Source: Gemmatimonadota bacterium
GTDB lineage: Bacteria; Latescibacterota; UBA2968; UBA8231
NCBI GenBank assembly: GCA_018673255.1
Contig: JABHDC010000172.1
Span: 1-43,427, forward strand
Reading direction: 5' to 3'
DNA: 43,427 nt
The notes under the pieces are model-generated. The model made no database searches. It had not been told where the DNA came from and saw only the letters and a program-made list of their open reading frames with translations. The translations under genes and the position numbers were made by a program. This document shows, piece after piece, positions 1 to 9,280 of the stretch; the stretch's first letter is position 1, and every line of letters starts with the position of its first letter.

Positions 1-32
1 ATCATTCCTTAACAGGGCACCAACGGCGGATG

Positions 33-524
33 TCAGTCCGGATCTTGCGGGAACAGGCGGAACAGACCGTCCAGCAGCAGATGCGTATACCACCCGGCCA
101 CGGCGGCGGCGTAGTAAGTCAGATCAGCCGGGCGCCAGATCTCATCCCACGAGGCGCCCCTCAGGGCAGCCAGGTAACCGGCGCCGAGAAGGGCTGGTGC
201 CACCAGTGGCATCCAGCGCCCATGGGTCCAACCCCGATGGTGATCCAGCAGAGGCAGCATAGTCAGCATGGCCAGCCACAGGCCAAGACGCTCCTGTCCA
301 CTCCACGCCAGATACAACAGCCCCACCACGACGAATCTGTAGAACCAGCGTCGCGGCAGTGAATCGGTATCGACGTCGGGGAACAATGAGAAGAACACCC
401 CTGTCGCGGTGACTCCCCACCAATCGGGATGCAACAGCCCCCCTACGTGCCCACTGAGGGTCCCGATCCCGGCCACGGAGACACCGGCGATGACCCCGCC
501 GATGAGGTGACCCCGCGCCCGCAT
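33..524 (-). CDS. YdjM-like membrane-bound metal-dependent hydrolase
   Basis: Protein of 163 residues with several hydrophobic segments. It resembles the YdjM/DUF457 family of inner-membrane proteins, whose predicted metal ligands lie in short His/Asp motifs. I see FPDVDTDS near residue 50, HHRGWTHGRW near residues 95-104, and HLLLDG near the C terminus, which match the family's three usual motifs. The substrate is unknown; family members are classed as putative hydrolases without a proven reaction. The ATG directly follows the TGA of rlmN with no gap, so the two genes probably share a transcript. Family assignment is from motif order; function is not proven. Confidence 0.8.
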   Translation of the reverse strand: MRARGHLIGGVIAGVSVAGIGTLSGHVGGLLHPDWWGVTATGVFFSLFPDVDTDSLPRRWFYRFVVVGLLYLAWSGQERLGLWLAMLTMLPLLDHHRGWTHGRWMPLVAPALLGAGYLAALRGASWDEIWRPADLTYYAAAVAGWYTHLLLDGLFRLFPQDPD

Positions 525-1652
525 TCAGTCTCCGGTGGAGAGCGGCGATGCCGGGTCGGGGCGACTCTGCCCTTCCTGTTCCACCCGCCGATGCAACTGG
601 CCACACGCAGCATCGATATCGCGCCCTCGGCTGTCACGCAGGGTCACGGTGTGTGTCGTATCCCGTCGCAGTCGCTTCGAGAAGTGGTCGATACGCTTAT
701 TGGAGGGCCTCCTGAAGCGGACCTCGGATTCGGTCAGTTCGGGAGACAATTCATTGTAGGGGATGAGGTTGATCGTGCACGGAATTGACTTCGTCAACGC
801 CGCCAGGCGGCTGGCATCCTCTACTGTGTCCGTCACGCCCGACATCAACACGTATTCGAAGGTGACGCGACGCCCCTTCTTCTCGAAGAACACGGACGCT
901 GCATCCAGCAATTCTGCAATCGGCCACCGTCGGTTGATGGGCATGATCTGTGACCGCGTCTCGTCGACCGTCGCATTCAGCGAGATGGCCAGACCCACAT
1001 TGAGATCCTCATCGGCGAGTTTGAGAATGCCGGGCACGTGACCTGCTGTAGACAAGGTCATCTTCCTGCCACCGATACCAAGCCCACCCTCGGCAGCGCG
1101 AGCCAGGTGAAGGGCGCGAATCACCGATTCGTAGTTCAGCAGGGGTTCGCCCATACCCATCATGACAATGTTGGTCAGACGCTCGCCGCGTACCTGTGCT
1201 TCGGCGCTGAGTTGATGCAACTGCTCGATCATCTGGCCTGCCGACAGATTCCGGATGTATCCCATCTTCGCCGTCGCACAGAATTTACAATCGAGGGGGC
1301 AACCCACCTGCGAAGACAGACAGGCCGTCCGACGATCGCCGTCCACGATCAGCACCGCCTCGACCTGTCCTGCCCCATCTCCCATATCGAAGAGGAATTT
1401 GACGGCCTGCCCCGTAGTGGAAGCACTCTTTTCCAACAACTGCAGCGACCCGATCCTGGCGCCGGCATCTGTGAGGGCCTGACGGAAATGACCCGGAAGA
1501 TTTGTCATCTTCCCCAGATCCGAGACTTGATGAGTGTGGAGCCAGCTGAATAGCTGATCGCCCCGATAGGCCGGCTCGCCCAGGTCGGTCGCCACCTGAC
1601 GCAGCTGTTCAGGCAACAGGCCCTTGAGGTCGTTGATCGGTATCTGAGTCAC
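525..1652 (-). CDS. rlmN: 23S rRNA (adenine2503-C2)/tRNA(adenine37-C2) methyltransferase RlmN
   Basis: Radical SAM methyltransferase of about 375 residues, close to the family's usual length. The iron-sulfur cluster motif CX3CX2C is visible as CPLDCKFC. The Cys in ACLSSQVG and the Cys in DIDAACGQL near the C terminus match the two further conserved cysteines of RlmN, the latter being the one that carries the methyl group. GMGEPLLNY is the usual SAM-binding stretch. I chose the GTG at 1652, giving VTQIPINDLKG at the N terminus, because longer in-frame starts add low-quality sequence that runs over the divergent promoter. No clear ribosome binding site precedes it. It is divergent from the M23 gene. 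Confidence 0.95.
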   Translation of the reverse strand: MTQIPINDLKGLLPEQLRQVATDLGEPAYRGDQLFSWLHTHQVSDLGKMTNLPGHFRQALTDAGARIGSLQLLEKSASTTGQAVKFLFDMGDGAGQVEAVLIVDGDRRTACLSSQVGCPLDCKFCATAKMGYIRNLSAGQMIEQLHQLSAEAQVRGERLTNIVMMGMGEPLLNYESVIRALHLARAAEGGLGIGGRKMTLSTAGHVPGILKLADEDLNVGLAISLNATVDETRSQIMPINRRWPIAELLDAASVFFEKKGRRVTFEYVLMSGVTDTVEDASRLAALTKSIPCTINLIPYNELSPELTESEVRFRRPSNKRIDHFSKRLRRDTTHTVTLRDSRGRDIDAACGQLHRRVEQEGQSRPDPASPLSTGD

Positions 1653-1686
1653 AGTGCCATTTCGGGGTAGGAATGGGCCAATTTTC

Positions 1687-1715
1687 TTGACGAAAATCAG
1701 GCGTAGGTGTATAAT
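1687..1715 (+). promoter_or_regulatory. Near-consensus sigma-70 promoter for the M23 peptidase gene
   Basis: The -35 box TTGACG (1687-1692) and a perfect -10 box TATAAT (1710-1715) are separated by 17 bases. This predicts a start near 1722 and a leader of about 78 bases before the ATG at 1800. It is the best promoter in the window and sits in an AT-rich island. Confidence 0.8.
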
Positions 1716-1722
1716 AATACAC
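1707..1722. repeat. Inverted repeat over the -10 box, possible operator
   Basis: GTGTAT and ATACAC form perfect 6-base arms around AATA and cover the -10 of the M23 promoter. A repressor bound here would block both divergent promoters. Part of the symmetry may simply come from two opposed AT-rich -10 boxes. Confidence 0.4.
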
Positions 1723-1743
1723 GGTTTGCGACAATATCGCCAA
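1714..1743 (-). promoter_or_regulatory. Candidate promoter for rlmN
   Basis: Read on the minus strand, TTGGCG (1743-1738) is followed after 18 bases by TATTAT (1719-1714). Its -10 interleaves with that of the divergent M23 promoter. It lies about 60 bases upstream of the rlmN GTG. The match is moderate. Confidence 0.4.
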
Positions 1744-1799
1744 CCACCAACACGACATCGCCAACTGCCCACACGATCCGAATCACCGACAGACATTCC

Positions 1800-3155
1800 A
1801 TGACAAAACCGGCGAGGAGTTCCCTCGTCTTCTGGGCTTTCCTGGTCAGCCTGGTCGGTCTGACCTGGCTAAGGATCGATCTGCACCAGGGCGACACGCC
1901 GCTGATTGACGCCGCCGGCGCCCAGGAGCCAGAGATGGCTGCTCAGATGGGTGTCGTCGTGCCACTGGCCATGCAGAATCACGGTCCGCCAACACCTGAG
2001 ATGCACACGCCGAGCGCCCCAATTCAGCGCGTCATCCACGACACGTTGGGCAGTGACGGCTCGATCTATCTGTCGCTGAAAGAGCACAACATCTCCGAGT
2101 TGCAGATTGCCCGTCTCGGGAATGCGCTCGAACCGGTCTTTGACGCACAGCGGTATTCGCGGCCCGGCGACAGCTTCAGTCTGACCCTGGACTCGCTCGA
2201 CGCGGTCGTCCGTTTCGAATACACCCCGGCCCTTTCGCCGGAGCTGCCCGTCCTGGTCGTGCGCGAGGGAGATGTCCTGGTGGCGGAACGGTCACGACGC
2301 CCACTGACGATTCAGACGCGTGTATTTCACGTCGTGATCCAGGATAACCTGTCCAACGCCGTACGAGCTGCAGGCGAAGGTGATGCACTCACCGACATCC
2401 TCGCAGACCAGATCTTCGCCGCCGTCATCGACTTCCATACGGATCCGCGTGAAGGTGATGAACTGGAGCTCATCGTCGAGAAGAAATACATGGACGACCG
2501 CTTCATTCGTTATGGCGAGGTGAAGCTGGCCCGCTACCGTGGGCGTGTGGCCAACCACACCGGTGTCTATTATGAGGACCTGTCGGGTGAGTCGGGCTAC
2601 TACGATGAGAGTGGCCAGTCGCTGGCGCGCATGTTCCTGCTCAAGCCCATCGATTTCCGCCGCATCTCTTCCCACTTCAACCGTCGACGTTTCCATCCCA
2701 TCTTGAAGAAGAATGTCCCCCATCTCGGGACGGACTATGCCGCCAACCAGGGAACGGTCGTACATGCCACGGCCCGGGGTCGCGTGACCCATGCCGGATA
2801 TAATGGCGGCTATGGCAAGATGGTGGAGATCTCTCATGCCAATGGCTACCGCACACGCTACGCCCACCTGAGTCGTATCCACGTCAAGAAGGGTCAGCGT
2901 GTGGAGCAGAAAGATCTGGTTGGCCGCGTCGGTGCCACCGGACGGGCCACTGGACCCCATCTTCACTACGAATTGATCCTCAATGGCCGGCACATCAATC
3001 CACAGGTCGTGAATCGTGGGGGCCGGGGCGAGCCACTCGGCCCGCAGTCACTGCCGGCCTTTGCCGTGCATCGTGATCGCCTGCTGGCCCGGTTGCCGTC
3101 CTCCACTTCGACATCGACCCTTCATCTGGCCGATGCCACGGACTCAACACCTTGA
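1800..3155 (+). CDS. M23 family murein endopeptidase with N-terminal membrane anchor
   Basis: Protein of 451 residues. The N terminus has a short basic stretch and one hydrophobic segment (residues about 7-21) that acts as signal or anchor. A central region of about 250 residues resembles the OapA/LysM-associated part of NlpD- and MepM-like proteins. The peptidase domain lies at about 285-400, with zinc-ligand motifs HLGTD and HLHYE plus a conserved YAHLS stretch. All usual LytM catalytic positions appear present, so it should be an active peptidoglycan endopeptidase facing the periplasm. I chose the ATG at 1800 because an upstream in-frame start lies before the predicted transcription start. 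The gene has its own strong promoter. Confidence 0.9.
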   Translation: MTKPARSSLVFWAFLVSLVGLTWLRIDLHQGDTPLIDAAGAQEPEMAAQMGVVVPLAMQNHGPPTPEMHTPSAPIQRVIHDTLGSDGSIYLSLKEHNISELQIARLGNALEPVFDAQRYSRPGDSFSLTLDSLDAVVRFEYTPALSPELPVLVVREGDVLVAERSRRPLTIQTRVFHVVIQDNLSNAVRAAGEGDALTDILADQIFAAVIDFHTDPREGDELELIVEKKYMDDRFIRYGEVKLARYRGRVANHTGVYYEDLSGESGYYDESGQSLARMFLLKPIDFRRISSHFNRRRFHPILKKNVPHLGTDYAANQGTVVHATARGRVTHAGYNGGYGKMVEISHANGYRTRYAHLSRIHVKKGQRVEQKDLVGRVGATGRATGPHLHYELILNGRHINPQVVNRGGRGEPLGPQSLPAFAVHRDRLLARLPSSTSTSTLHLADATDSTP

Positions 3156-3189
3156 CAGGCCTTCTCATCAGAGACTGTGTTAGCTGACG

Positions 3190-3612
3190 ATGGACGACGG
3201 ATTCCTACAGGAAGTGGAGGCGGTCGCAGAAGAGGATGGACGTTATCCCCGAGCGGCCTATCTCTTCATCTACGACGCGCTTCAACACACAGTCGAGAAG
3301 CTCGGCAAGACCTCTATGCCGCGTGAGCAGCGGCACGTGTCCGGGCGGGATCTGGTCTACGGGATCAGTGAATATGCCCTCGATCATTTCGGCCCCATGG
3401 CCCGTACGGTCTTCGATCACTGGGGGATTCGCCAGACGAAGGATTTCGGGGAGATTGTCTTCAATCTCGTCAATGGGAACCTCATGAGCAGGACCGACGA
3501 CGATTGCATCGACGACTTCGACAATGTGTACGAATTCGCCCACGAGCTCGACTGGGCCCGCCGCCGCGACGAGTTCCGCCGCTCCCCGGCGGCATCCCCT
3601 GCCTCTTCGTGA
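3190..3612 (+). CDS. Minf_1886 family conserved protein
   Basis: Protein of 140 residues, soluble and acidic, without signal peptide. RYPRAAYLFIYDAL near the N terminus, HVSGRDLVYGI in the middle and the FGEIVFNLV segment are features I associate with the Minf_1886 family, a small conserved family from PVC and related phyla with no known function. The last 25 residues are low-complexity and probably unstructured. It begins 34 bases after the M23 gene and 46 bases before larC, so it may be transcribed with them. Confidence 0.75.
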   Translation: MDDGFLQEVEAVAEEDGRYPRAAYLFIYDALQHTVEKLGKTSMPREQRHVSGRDLVYGISEYALDHFGPMARTVFDHWGIRQTKDFGEIVFNLVNGNLMSRTDDDCIDDFDNVYEFAHELDWARRRDEFRRSPAASPASS

Positions 3613-3658
3613 TCCGCCTGGACACCCCTGCCCCGCAGATCAGAGCGACACCATCACG

Positions 3659-4969
3659 ATGATCGCCTATTTCGACTGTCAGTCTGGTGCATCGGGGGAT
3701 ATGATCCTTGGGGCCCTGGTCGATGCCGGTCTCCCTCTGGACCAGCTCCAGCGGCATATCAATGCACTGGATATCGGTGCCGTGTTGCAGCATGAACGGG
3801 TGATGCGATGCGGTGTCTCTGCCTCACGGATCCAGGTTCAGATCGAGGGCCACACGATTCAGCCTTCCGAAGAGCATCACCTGTCCGCCGACGTGATCTC
3901 CGGTCGCGCCGCCGACGTGGGACACACGCATGACCATGACCACCACAGTCACGATCATGCACATGATGGGGCTCACGCTGCTCATGGTGAACACAGCCAT
4001 ACGAAGGTGACGTCGATCCTTGATCGGATACAGGCCAGCGCCCTCGAGGAAGAGATCAAGACCACCGCCTGCCGGATCTACGAACGTCTGGCCGAGGCCG
4101 AAGCGACCGTGCACGGCGCAGATGTAGAGACTGTGGGACTCCATGAGGTCGGCAGCCTCGATGCCCTCGTCGACATTGTCGGAGCCGTCGCCGGACTGCG
4201 CGATCTGGGCGTCACGGATATCTACTGCTCCCCCCTGCACTGCGGCAGTGGAACGGTTCGCTGTGCCCACGGTCGGTATCCGGTGCCCGCCCCTGGGGTT
4301 GTTGCCCTGTGTCGCGACATCCCCATGGTGCAGACCGATGTCCCGGCCGAATTGCTCACCCCCACTGGGGCGGCGATTCTGACCACACTGGCTTCGGGAT
4401 ATGGGCGTGACTGTCCCCCCCTGACGCTCCGCAATACCGGCTACGGCGCCGGCGGACGGGATCTTGAAGGCCGTCCCAACGTCTTAAGGATTCGACTGGG
4501 TGAGGTGGCCACAGAAGACGGACGGGATCACTGCGTCCTACTTGAGGCCAACCTCGACGACATGAATCCGGAGATCTTCTCCTTCTTGTTCGACCGTCTC
4601 TTGACCGCTGGTGCCAGAGACGTATTCGTGACACCGATCCTGATGAAGAAGGGCCGCCCCGGGCATCTGCTCAGCGTTCTGGGCGACACAGACCAGGTCG
4701 ACGAACTCGCCCAGATTGTCCTGGCCGAGACGACAACCCTCGGCATCCGTACACACGAGGTCGCGCGGCGGACCCTCCCGCGAAGCTGGCAGACGGTGAC
4801 GACGGATTTCGGCGATGTCCGAGTGAAAGTGACACAGATCAGCGGTCACAAGCGTGGGGCACCCGAATACGAGGACTGCGCCAGACTTGCCAGGGAAAAG
4901 GGAGTCCCCATGTTGACGGTGTACACAGCGGCTGCCGTTGCCTGGGCAGCGAGTGAGCCGACCACGTGA
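3659..4969 (+). CDS. larC: Nickel-pincer cofactor biosynthesis protein LarC
   Basis: Protein of 436 residues. LarC inserts nickel into the pyridinium-dithiocarboxylate nucleotide in a CTP-dependent step, giving the cofactor of lactate racemase and related LarA enzymes. The N terminus YFDCQSGASGDMILGAL is diagnostic. A His/Asp-rich stretch at about residues 84-112 (HTHDHDHHSHDH and following) is the usual metal-binding insert. The gene is one unbroken frame, unlike the lactobacillus larC1/larC2 pair, which needs a programmed frameshift. The ATG at 3659 fits the family N terminus; the frame extends upstream into unrelated sequence. No larA, larB or larE is in the window. Confidence 0.93.
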   Translation: MIAYFDCQSGASGDMILGALVDAGLPLDQLQRHINALDIGAVLQHERVMRCGVSASRIQVQIEGHTIQPSEEHHLSADVISGRAADVGHTHDHDHHSHDHAHDGAHAAHGEHSHTKVTSILDRIQASALEEEIKTTACRIYERLAEAEATVHGADVETVGLHEVGSLDALVDIVGAVAGLRDLGVTDIYCSPLHCGSGTVRCAHGRYPVPAPGVVALCRDIPMVQTDVPAELLTPTGAAILTTLASGYGRDCPPLTLRNTGYGAGGRDLEGRPNVLRIRLGEVATEDGRDHCVLLEANLDDMNPEIFSFLFDRLLTAGARDVFVTPILMKKGRPGHLLSVLGDTDQVDELAQIVLAETTTLGIRTHEVARRTLPRSWQTVTTDFGDVRVKVTQISGHKRGAPEYEDCARLAREKGVPMLTVYTAAAVAWAASEPTT

Positions 4970-4987
4970 TACTGGAGAGGTAGGGAC

Positions 4988-5773
4988 ATGCAGATTCGAC
5001 GATGTCTGAGCCACGGGCTGCTGGCCGCTGCTCTCAGTCTGCCCATGCTGGCCAATGCTCAGGCGCCGAATGTGCTGGACGGCGTGGGCGCGCTGGATGA
5101 ATTCGACGCTGCCGTGACCCTGCCAACCGCCGAAGATCAGCCGCGACGTCTGATGATGGGAGATGCCCTCGGCTTTGTTCACGTCTTCGAGCAGCGAGGC
5201 GAGGGTGCAGCCTATGATGAAATCTGGGTCAGCGAGTATTTTGAGGGGCCCGTGGCTGGGGTGTTCATCGTCGACATCAATCTCGATGAGCTGGAGGAAA
5301 TCGTGCTGTTCACCGAATCGGGCAGATTCCACTTCCTCGATGTCGCCGACTACCACACGATCTGGTCGAACCCCCCCGCCGACTACGAGCGCATCACGGC
5401 GATGCATGTGCACAATGTCGATGATGATCCCCAGGAGGAAATCCTCTTCGTCGCCGACGGACGACTGATCGTCTATGACGGCCGAGACCAGTTCGAAGAG
5501 TGGCGCTCAGATCAGGACAACATCAATGCCACCGAGATCCTTGTAGGTGATGTGGATGGCGATGGGGCTGAAGAGATCATCCTGAATGATGGCTATGTCT
5601 TTGATGCCCGCTACCGTGACCTGGAGTGGCAATCGCCGGAATCCTTCGGTGAACGGATCGGCCTGCTCGATGTGGACGACGACAGTATTCCAGAGGTGAT
5701 CGGAGAATTCTCCGGTCGACTTCTGCGCATCTTCGATGTTGATCTGCGCCGTATGAAGGCCGCTCGCCGCTGA
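4988..5773 (+). CDS. Secreted FG-GAP/VCBS-like repeat protein
   Basis: Protein of 261 residues with a signal peptide, probable cleavage after ANA near residue 25, and a good ribosome binding site (GGAG, 12 bases before the ATG). At least four repeats carry an Asp-rich loop followed by E-I/V: DINLDELEEIV, NVDDDPQEEIL, DVDGDGAEEII and DVDDDSIPEVI. These are typical calcium-binding FG-GAP/VCBS-type beta-propeller blades, though four or five blades is short for a closed propeller. It is probably exported and may bind calcium or another protein. It lies 18 bases after larC. No specific role can be named. Confidence 0.75.
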   Translation: MQIRRCLSHGLLAAALSLPMLANAQAPNVLDGVGALDEFDAAVTLPTAEDQPRRLMMGDALGFVHVFEQRGEGAAYDEIWVSEYFEGPVAGVFIVDINLDELEEIVLFTESGRFHFLDVADYHTIWSNPPADYERITAMHVHNVDDDPQEEILFVADGRLIVYDGRDQFEEWRSDQDNINATEILVGDVDGDGAEEIILNDGYVFDARYRDLEWQSPESFGERIGLLDVDDDSIPEVIGEFSGRLLRIFDVDLRRMKAARR

Positions 5774-5928
5774 ATGGGCCGGCTCGGGTTTGACACCCGC
5801 GCGGAGGCATCGTACTTACTGCTTCAACAGGACATGACCGTCTGCCCCTGCCCCCCGCCGGGACACGGTGAGCGACGGCTTCGCATGTCCCCATCATCAT
5901 CAGGTTATCATCAGGAGAATCTGGACAG

Positions 5929-6921
5929 ATGGCGCGACCCGTAACCTTGTTTACAGGACAGTGGGCCGACCTCGGCATCGAGACGATGTGCGAGAAAGCG
6001 GCAAGTTTCGGATACGACGGCCTCGAACTGGCCTGCTGGGGCGATCATTTCGAGGTCGACAAGGCGGACGATGCTTACTGCGAGGCTCGCCGCGAGCTCT
6101 TGCAGGAGCATGAATTGCAGTTGTACTCCATCTCCGCCCACCTCGTCGGTCAGGCCGTATGTGACAACATCGATGCGCGACACCAGGCAATTCTGCCTCC
6201 TTACGTGTGGGGCGATGGCGAGCCGGAGGGCGTGCGACAACGCGCTGCTGAGGAATTGAAGGCCACCGCGGCCGCCGCAGCTCGTCTCGGCGTCGATGTC
6301 GTGAATGGATTCACCGGCAGTTCCATCTGGCATCTTTTGTATCCGTTTCCGCCGACTCCTGAATCGATGATCGACGCGGGTTACGCAGACTTCGGCAAGC
6401 GCTTCAAGCCGATCCTGGACGAGTTCCAGAATCAGGGCGTCAAGTTCGCCCTCGAAGTCCATCCCACGGAGATCGCTTTCGATATCGCCTCTGCGGAGCG
6501 CGCCATCGAGGCTGTCGACGGTCACCCGGCCTTCGGATTCAACTACGATCCGAGTCATCTCGGCTATCAGGGCGTCGATTATGTCGAATTCATCCACCGA
6601 TTTGCGGACCGGATCTTCCACGTCCACATGAAGGATGTGGGCTGGTCTGCCGATGCCACGGATGCCGGCGTCTTTGGCGGTCATCTGAGTTTTGGTGATC
6701 GGCGCCGCTACTGGGACTTCCGTTCGTTGGGACGTGGAAATATCGACTTTGAGGAGATCATCCGTGCCCTGAATCGAATCAAGTATCAGGGTCCCCTCTC
6801 AATCGAGTGGGAAGATGGCGGGATGGACCGCGAGCACGGTGCGGCAGAGGCCTGTGCCTTCGTCAAAGAGGTCGACTTCGAACCCTCAGATGTCGCCTTC
6901 GACGCCGCCTTCGCTGAATAG
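5929..6921 (+). CDS. Sugar phosphate isomerase/epimerase (xylose isomerase-like TIM barrel)
   Basis: Protein of 330 residues of the AP-endonuclease-2 type TIM-barrel family. Metal-binding motifs are visible in the usual order: [29 protein letters not shown] and SIEWEDGG. These supply the Glu, Asp, His and Glu ligands of a divalent metal centre. Members act on sugars, inositols or ketoses, and the exact substrate cannot be read from the sequence. No signal peptide is seen, so it is cytoplasmic. AGGAG lies 11 bases upstream of the ATG. The 155 bases before it contain no gene. The neighbouring ABC importer may feed the same catabolic route, but this is only inference. Confidence 0.85.
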   Translation: MARPVTLFTGQWADLGIETMCEKAASFGYDGLELACWGDHFEVDKADDAYCEARRELLQEHELQLYSISAHLVGQAVCDNIDARHQAILPPYVWGDGEPEGVRQRAAEELKATAAAAARLGVDVVNGFTGSSIWHLLYPFPPTPESMIDAGYADFGKRFKPILDEFQNQGVKFALEVHPTEIAFDIASAERAIEAVDGHPAFGFNYDPSHLGYQGVDYVEFIHRFADRIFHVHMKDVGWSADATDAGVFGGHLSFGDRRRYWDFRSLGRGNIDFEEIIRALNRIKYQGPLSIEWEDGGMDREHGAAEACAFVKEVDFEPSDVAFDAAFAE

Positions 6922-6939
6922 TCCATTGTCGAGTCAGTG

Positions 6940-7617
6940 ATGATGATGGTGATCCATCGTTCGGCCACTCACCTGGCACAAGGGGCTGTCGGCACATCGC
7001 TGCTGACAGCCCTGTTCATCATGTCTGTGTTCTGCTCGAAAGCCGATGCTCAGCTGCCTCTCACGCCTGTAGAGCTGGCCTCGGCCTCCGCTTACCTGCG
7101 CTCTACTCTGGCCGCTGCCGATGAGCGTGCCTACCTGCAGGTGCTGACCCAGGCGAGTGTTGTAGCGGACAGTACGGACACGTCCGTCGTATATGATCTG
7201 GTGGTGCGCTACGATCCGGAGCGCTTCCGCGACCCCCATATGGGTCTCTATCCGCTGACATTCGAGGATCAGTTCATTCAATGGGGAAAACGCATCGCCC
7301 TGTTCACGCGCAGCACACAGTGGCCCAGCCAACGCTTCTACCTGCAGGACCTGGCACATGGGCAGACCGCCTGGATCCACACGAGCGAGACACGCCTTCT
7401 GTATCCGCCGGACAAACGACGCCTGCCAGGTTCGATCCCGACCGACGATCGCCCCGCGCAAAGGAGATGGCTTCGCTTGATGCACGCCACCGAAGCCGCC
7501 ACGGATCTGCAGTCGATGACCCGGTGGCTGCGTCTGATGCGTCGCGAGCCTCGCGACGTCGTTCTGATCCGATCTGCCGAACAGGTCGCCGCACGAGACA
7601 GCACCAACACTCCGTGA
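6940..7617 (+). CDS. Secreted protein of unknown function
   Basis: Protein of about 225 residues with a signal peptide; the hydrophobic stretch runs to about residue 30 with a likely cleavage after ADA. The start is ambiguous because GTG-ATG-ATG-ATG runs in frame from 6937; I took the first ATG. I do not recognise a family. The mature part is mixed alpha/beta, rich in Arg and Trp towards the C terminus, with no cysteine pairs or membrane segments. Its stop overlaps the GTG of the downstream dppA-like gene by four bases, so the two are translationally coupled and may act together in the periplasm. Confidence 0.7.
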   Translation: MMMVIHRSATHLAQGAVGTSLLTALFIMSVFCSKADAQLPLTPVELASASAYLRSTLAAADERAYLQVLTQASVVADSTDTSVVYDLVVRYDPERFRDPHMGLYPLTFEDQFIQWGKRIALFTRSTQWPSQRFYLQDLAHGQTAWIHTSETRLLYPPDKRRLPGSIPTDDRPAQRRWLRLMHATEAATDLQSMTRWLRLMRREPRDVVLIRSAEQVAARDSTNTP

Positions 7618-9218
7618 GGGACTGGCGCGACCGTCTGCGGCGATTCCTGCCCGTTCTGGGCGTAGGGCTCGTGCTGGGGTCTGGATTCCTGGGATGTGGC
7701 GGTGGTGAGTCTGCCCCCTCGCAGACACTGGTCTATGGCCGTGGCTCTGACTCGGTGGGCCTGGATCCCGCGTTGGAGACGGACGGCGAGTCTTTCAAGA
7801 TCTGCGACAACATCTACGAGACCCTCGTCTCCTACGCCCCGGGCAGTACCGAGGTGGTGCCACAACTGGCTCACAGCTGGACCGTTTCGGCGGATGGCCT
7901 CGACTGGGTCTTTCACCTTCGAACCGATGTCCACTTCCACGACGGGACCCCCTTCAACGCCGAGGCGATGCTGTTCTCGCTGGGACGCCAGTTCTTCGCC
8001 GATCATCCCTTCCACAAACTCCCTGCCGGCGCCTACCAGTACTGGAAGGACATGGGGATGGACGATATCGTCGCCGACATGTCCGCACCGAACGACTCGA
8101 CATTCGTCATCCGCCTGAAGGAACCCAACGCCCCATTCCTGTCGAATCTCGGGATGAACTTCTGTGCAGCCGTCAGTCCTACGGCCGTGCGTAGGCACGG
8201 GGCCGACTACTTCAAACATCCCGTGGGCACCGGCCCCTTCCGCTTCGTCGAATGGCTGAAGGATGAACGGATCGTTCTGTCTCGCCACGAGGCCTACTGG
8301 GCAGCACCTGCGCATCTGGAGCGCCTGGTCTTCCGCTCGATTCAGGACCCGTCCGTCCGTTATCTCGAGTTGCGTTCCGGCGCGATTCAGGGAATGGACA
8401 ACCTGAGTCCGGAATTCCTCGATGATCTGCGCGCAGACGAGAACATCGAGTTACTGACCCAGCCGGGGATGAACATCGGCTACCTGGCGATGAACATGGA
8501 AAAGCCGCCATACGACGACCGCAGGGTGCGGATAGCCATCAACCACGCCGTCAACAAGCAGTCCCTCGTCGACAACTTCTATGGCGGTCTGGCCGAGGCG
8601 GCCAAGAACCCGATCCCGCCGATGATGTGGGGCTACAACGACGAGATTGAGCCCTACAGCCATGATCCGGAACGAGCCCGGCAGCTTCTGGCTGAAGCCG
8701 GATTTCCAAATGGCTTCGACACCGAGTTGTGGGCCATGCCGGCGCCGCGGCCGTATATGCCGCAACCTGAGAAGATCGCCCAGGCGATCCAGGCCGATCT
8801 GGCACAGGTCGGAATTCGGGCCCGGATTGTGACATTGGAGTGGGCGACCTATCTCGACAAGGTCTTCAGTGGCCAGCACGACATGTGTCTGCTCGGCTGG
8901 ACAGGTGACAATGGCGACCCGGACAATTTCCTCTACGTCCTGCTAGACAAGACCGCCGCTGTGAAGCCGGCCCAGAATGTCGCCTTCTACAAGAGCGACA
9001 GACTCCACGAGCTTCTCGTGGAAGCGCGCATCGAATCAGACATCGATCGACGCACCAAACTCTACCGCGAGGCCCAGGCCCTCATCCACCACGACGCCCC
9101 CTGGGTCCCCCTGGTACACGCCACTCAGACGGCAGCCTTCCGTCGCGGCATTGACGGTTTCCAGCTGCATCCAACCGGTAGCAAGTGGTTCCAACACACA
9201 CGCCTGGCAATCCCTTGA
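7614..9218 (+). CDS. ABC transporter substrate-binding lipoprotein, family 5 (DppA/OppA-like)
   Basis: Protein of 534 residues, the usual length for family 5 solute-binding proteins for peptides, nickel or glycosides. A type II signal sequence ends in FLGC at about residue 26, so the protein is a lipoprotein. Family features include LDPALETDGESF near the N terminus, LAHSWTVSADGL, FHDGTPFNAEAM, HPVGTGPFRF and the YLAMNM segment. I chose the GTG at 7614 because it gives an intact lipoprotein signal and overlaps the previous TGA by four bases (GTGA). It works with the dppB-like gene downstream; the dppC-like partner lies at 12947-13792 on the other strand. The ligand cannot be named. Confidence 0.9.
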   Translation: MRDWRDRLRRFLPVLGVGLVLGSGFLGCGGGESAPSQTLVYGRGSDSVGLDPALETDGESFKICDNIYETLVSYAPGSTEVVPQLAHSWTVSADGLDWVFHLRTDVHFHDGTPFNAEAMLFSLGRQFFADHPFHKLPAGAYQYWKDMGMDDIVADMSAPNDSTFVIRLKEPNAPFLSNLGMNFCAAVSPTAVRRHGADYFKHPVGTGPFRFVEWLKDERIVLSRHEAYWAAPAHLERLVFRSIQDPSVRYLELRSGAIQGMDNLSPEFLDDLRADENIELLTQPGMNIGYLAMNMEKPPYDDRRVRIAINHAVNKQSLVDNFYGGLAEAAKNPIPPMMWGYNDEIEPYSHDPERARQLLAEAGFPNGFDTELWAMPAPRPYMPQPEKIAQAIQADLAQVGIRARIVTLEWATYLDKVFSGQHDMCLLGWTGDNGDPDNFLYVLLDKTAAVKPAQNVAFYKSDRLHELLVEARIESDIDRRTKLYREAQALIHHDAPWVPLVHATQTAAFRRGIDGFQLHPTGSKWFQHTRLAIP

Positions 9219-9280
9219 TCAGGGCCCTCATCTGGCGCCTGATCCGGGTCTTGGCCGCTCGGATCTGAAGAGACGCCAGA

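Noticed and set aside
5929..6684. Long open frame on the minus strand across the isomerase gene
   Set aside because: It is a shadow frame caused by GC-rich codon bias; the plus-strand protein has clear family motifs.
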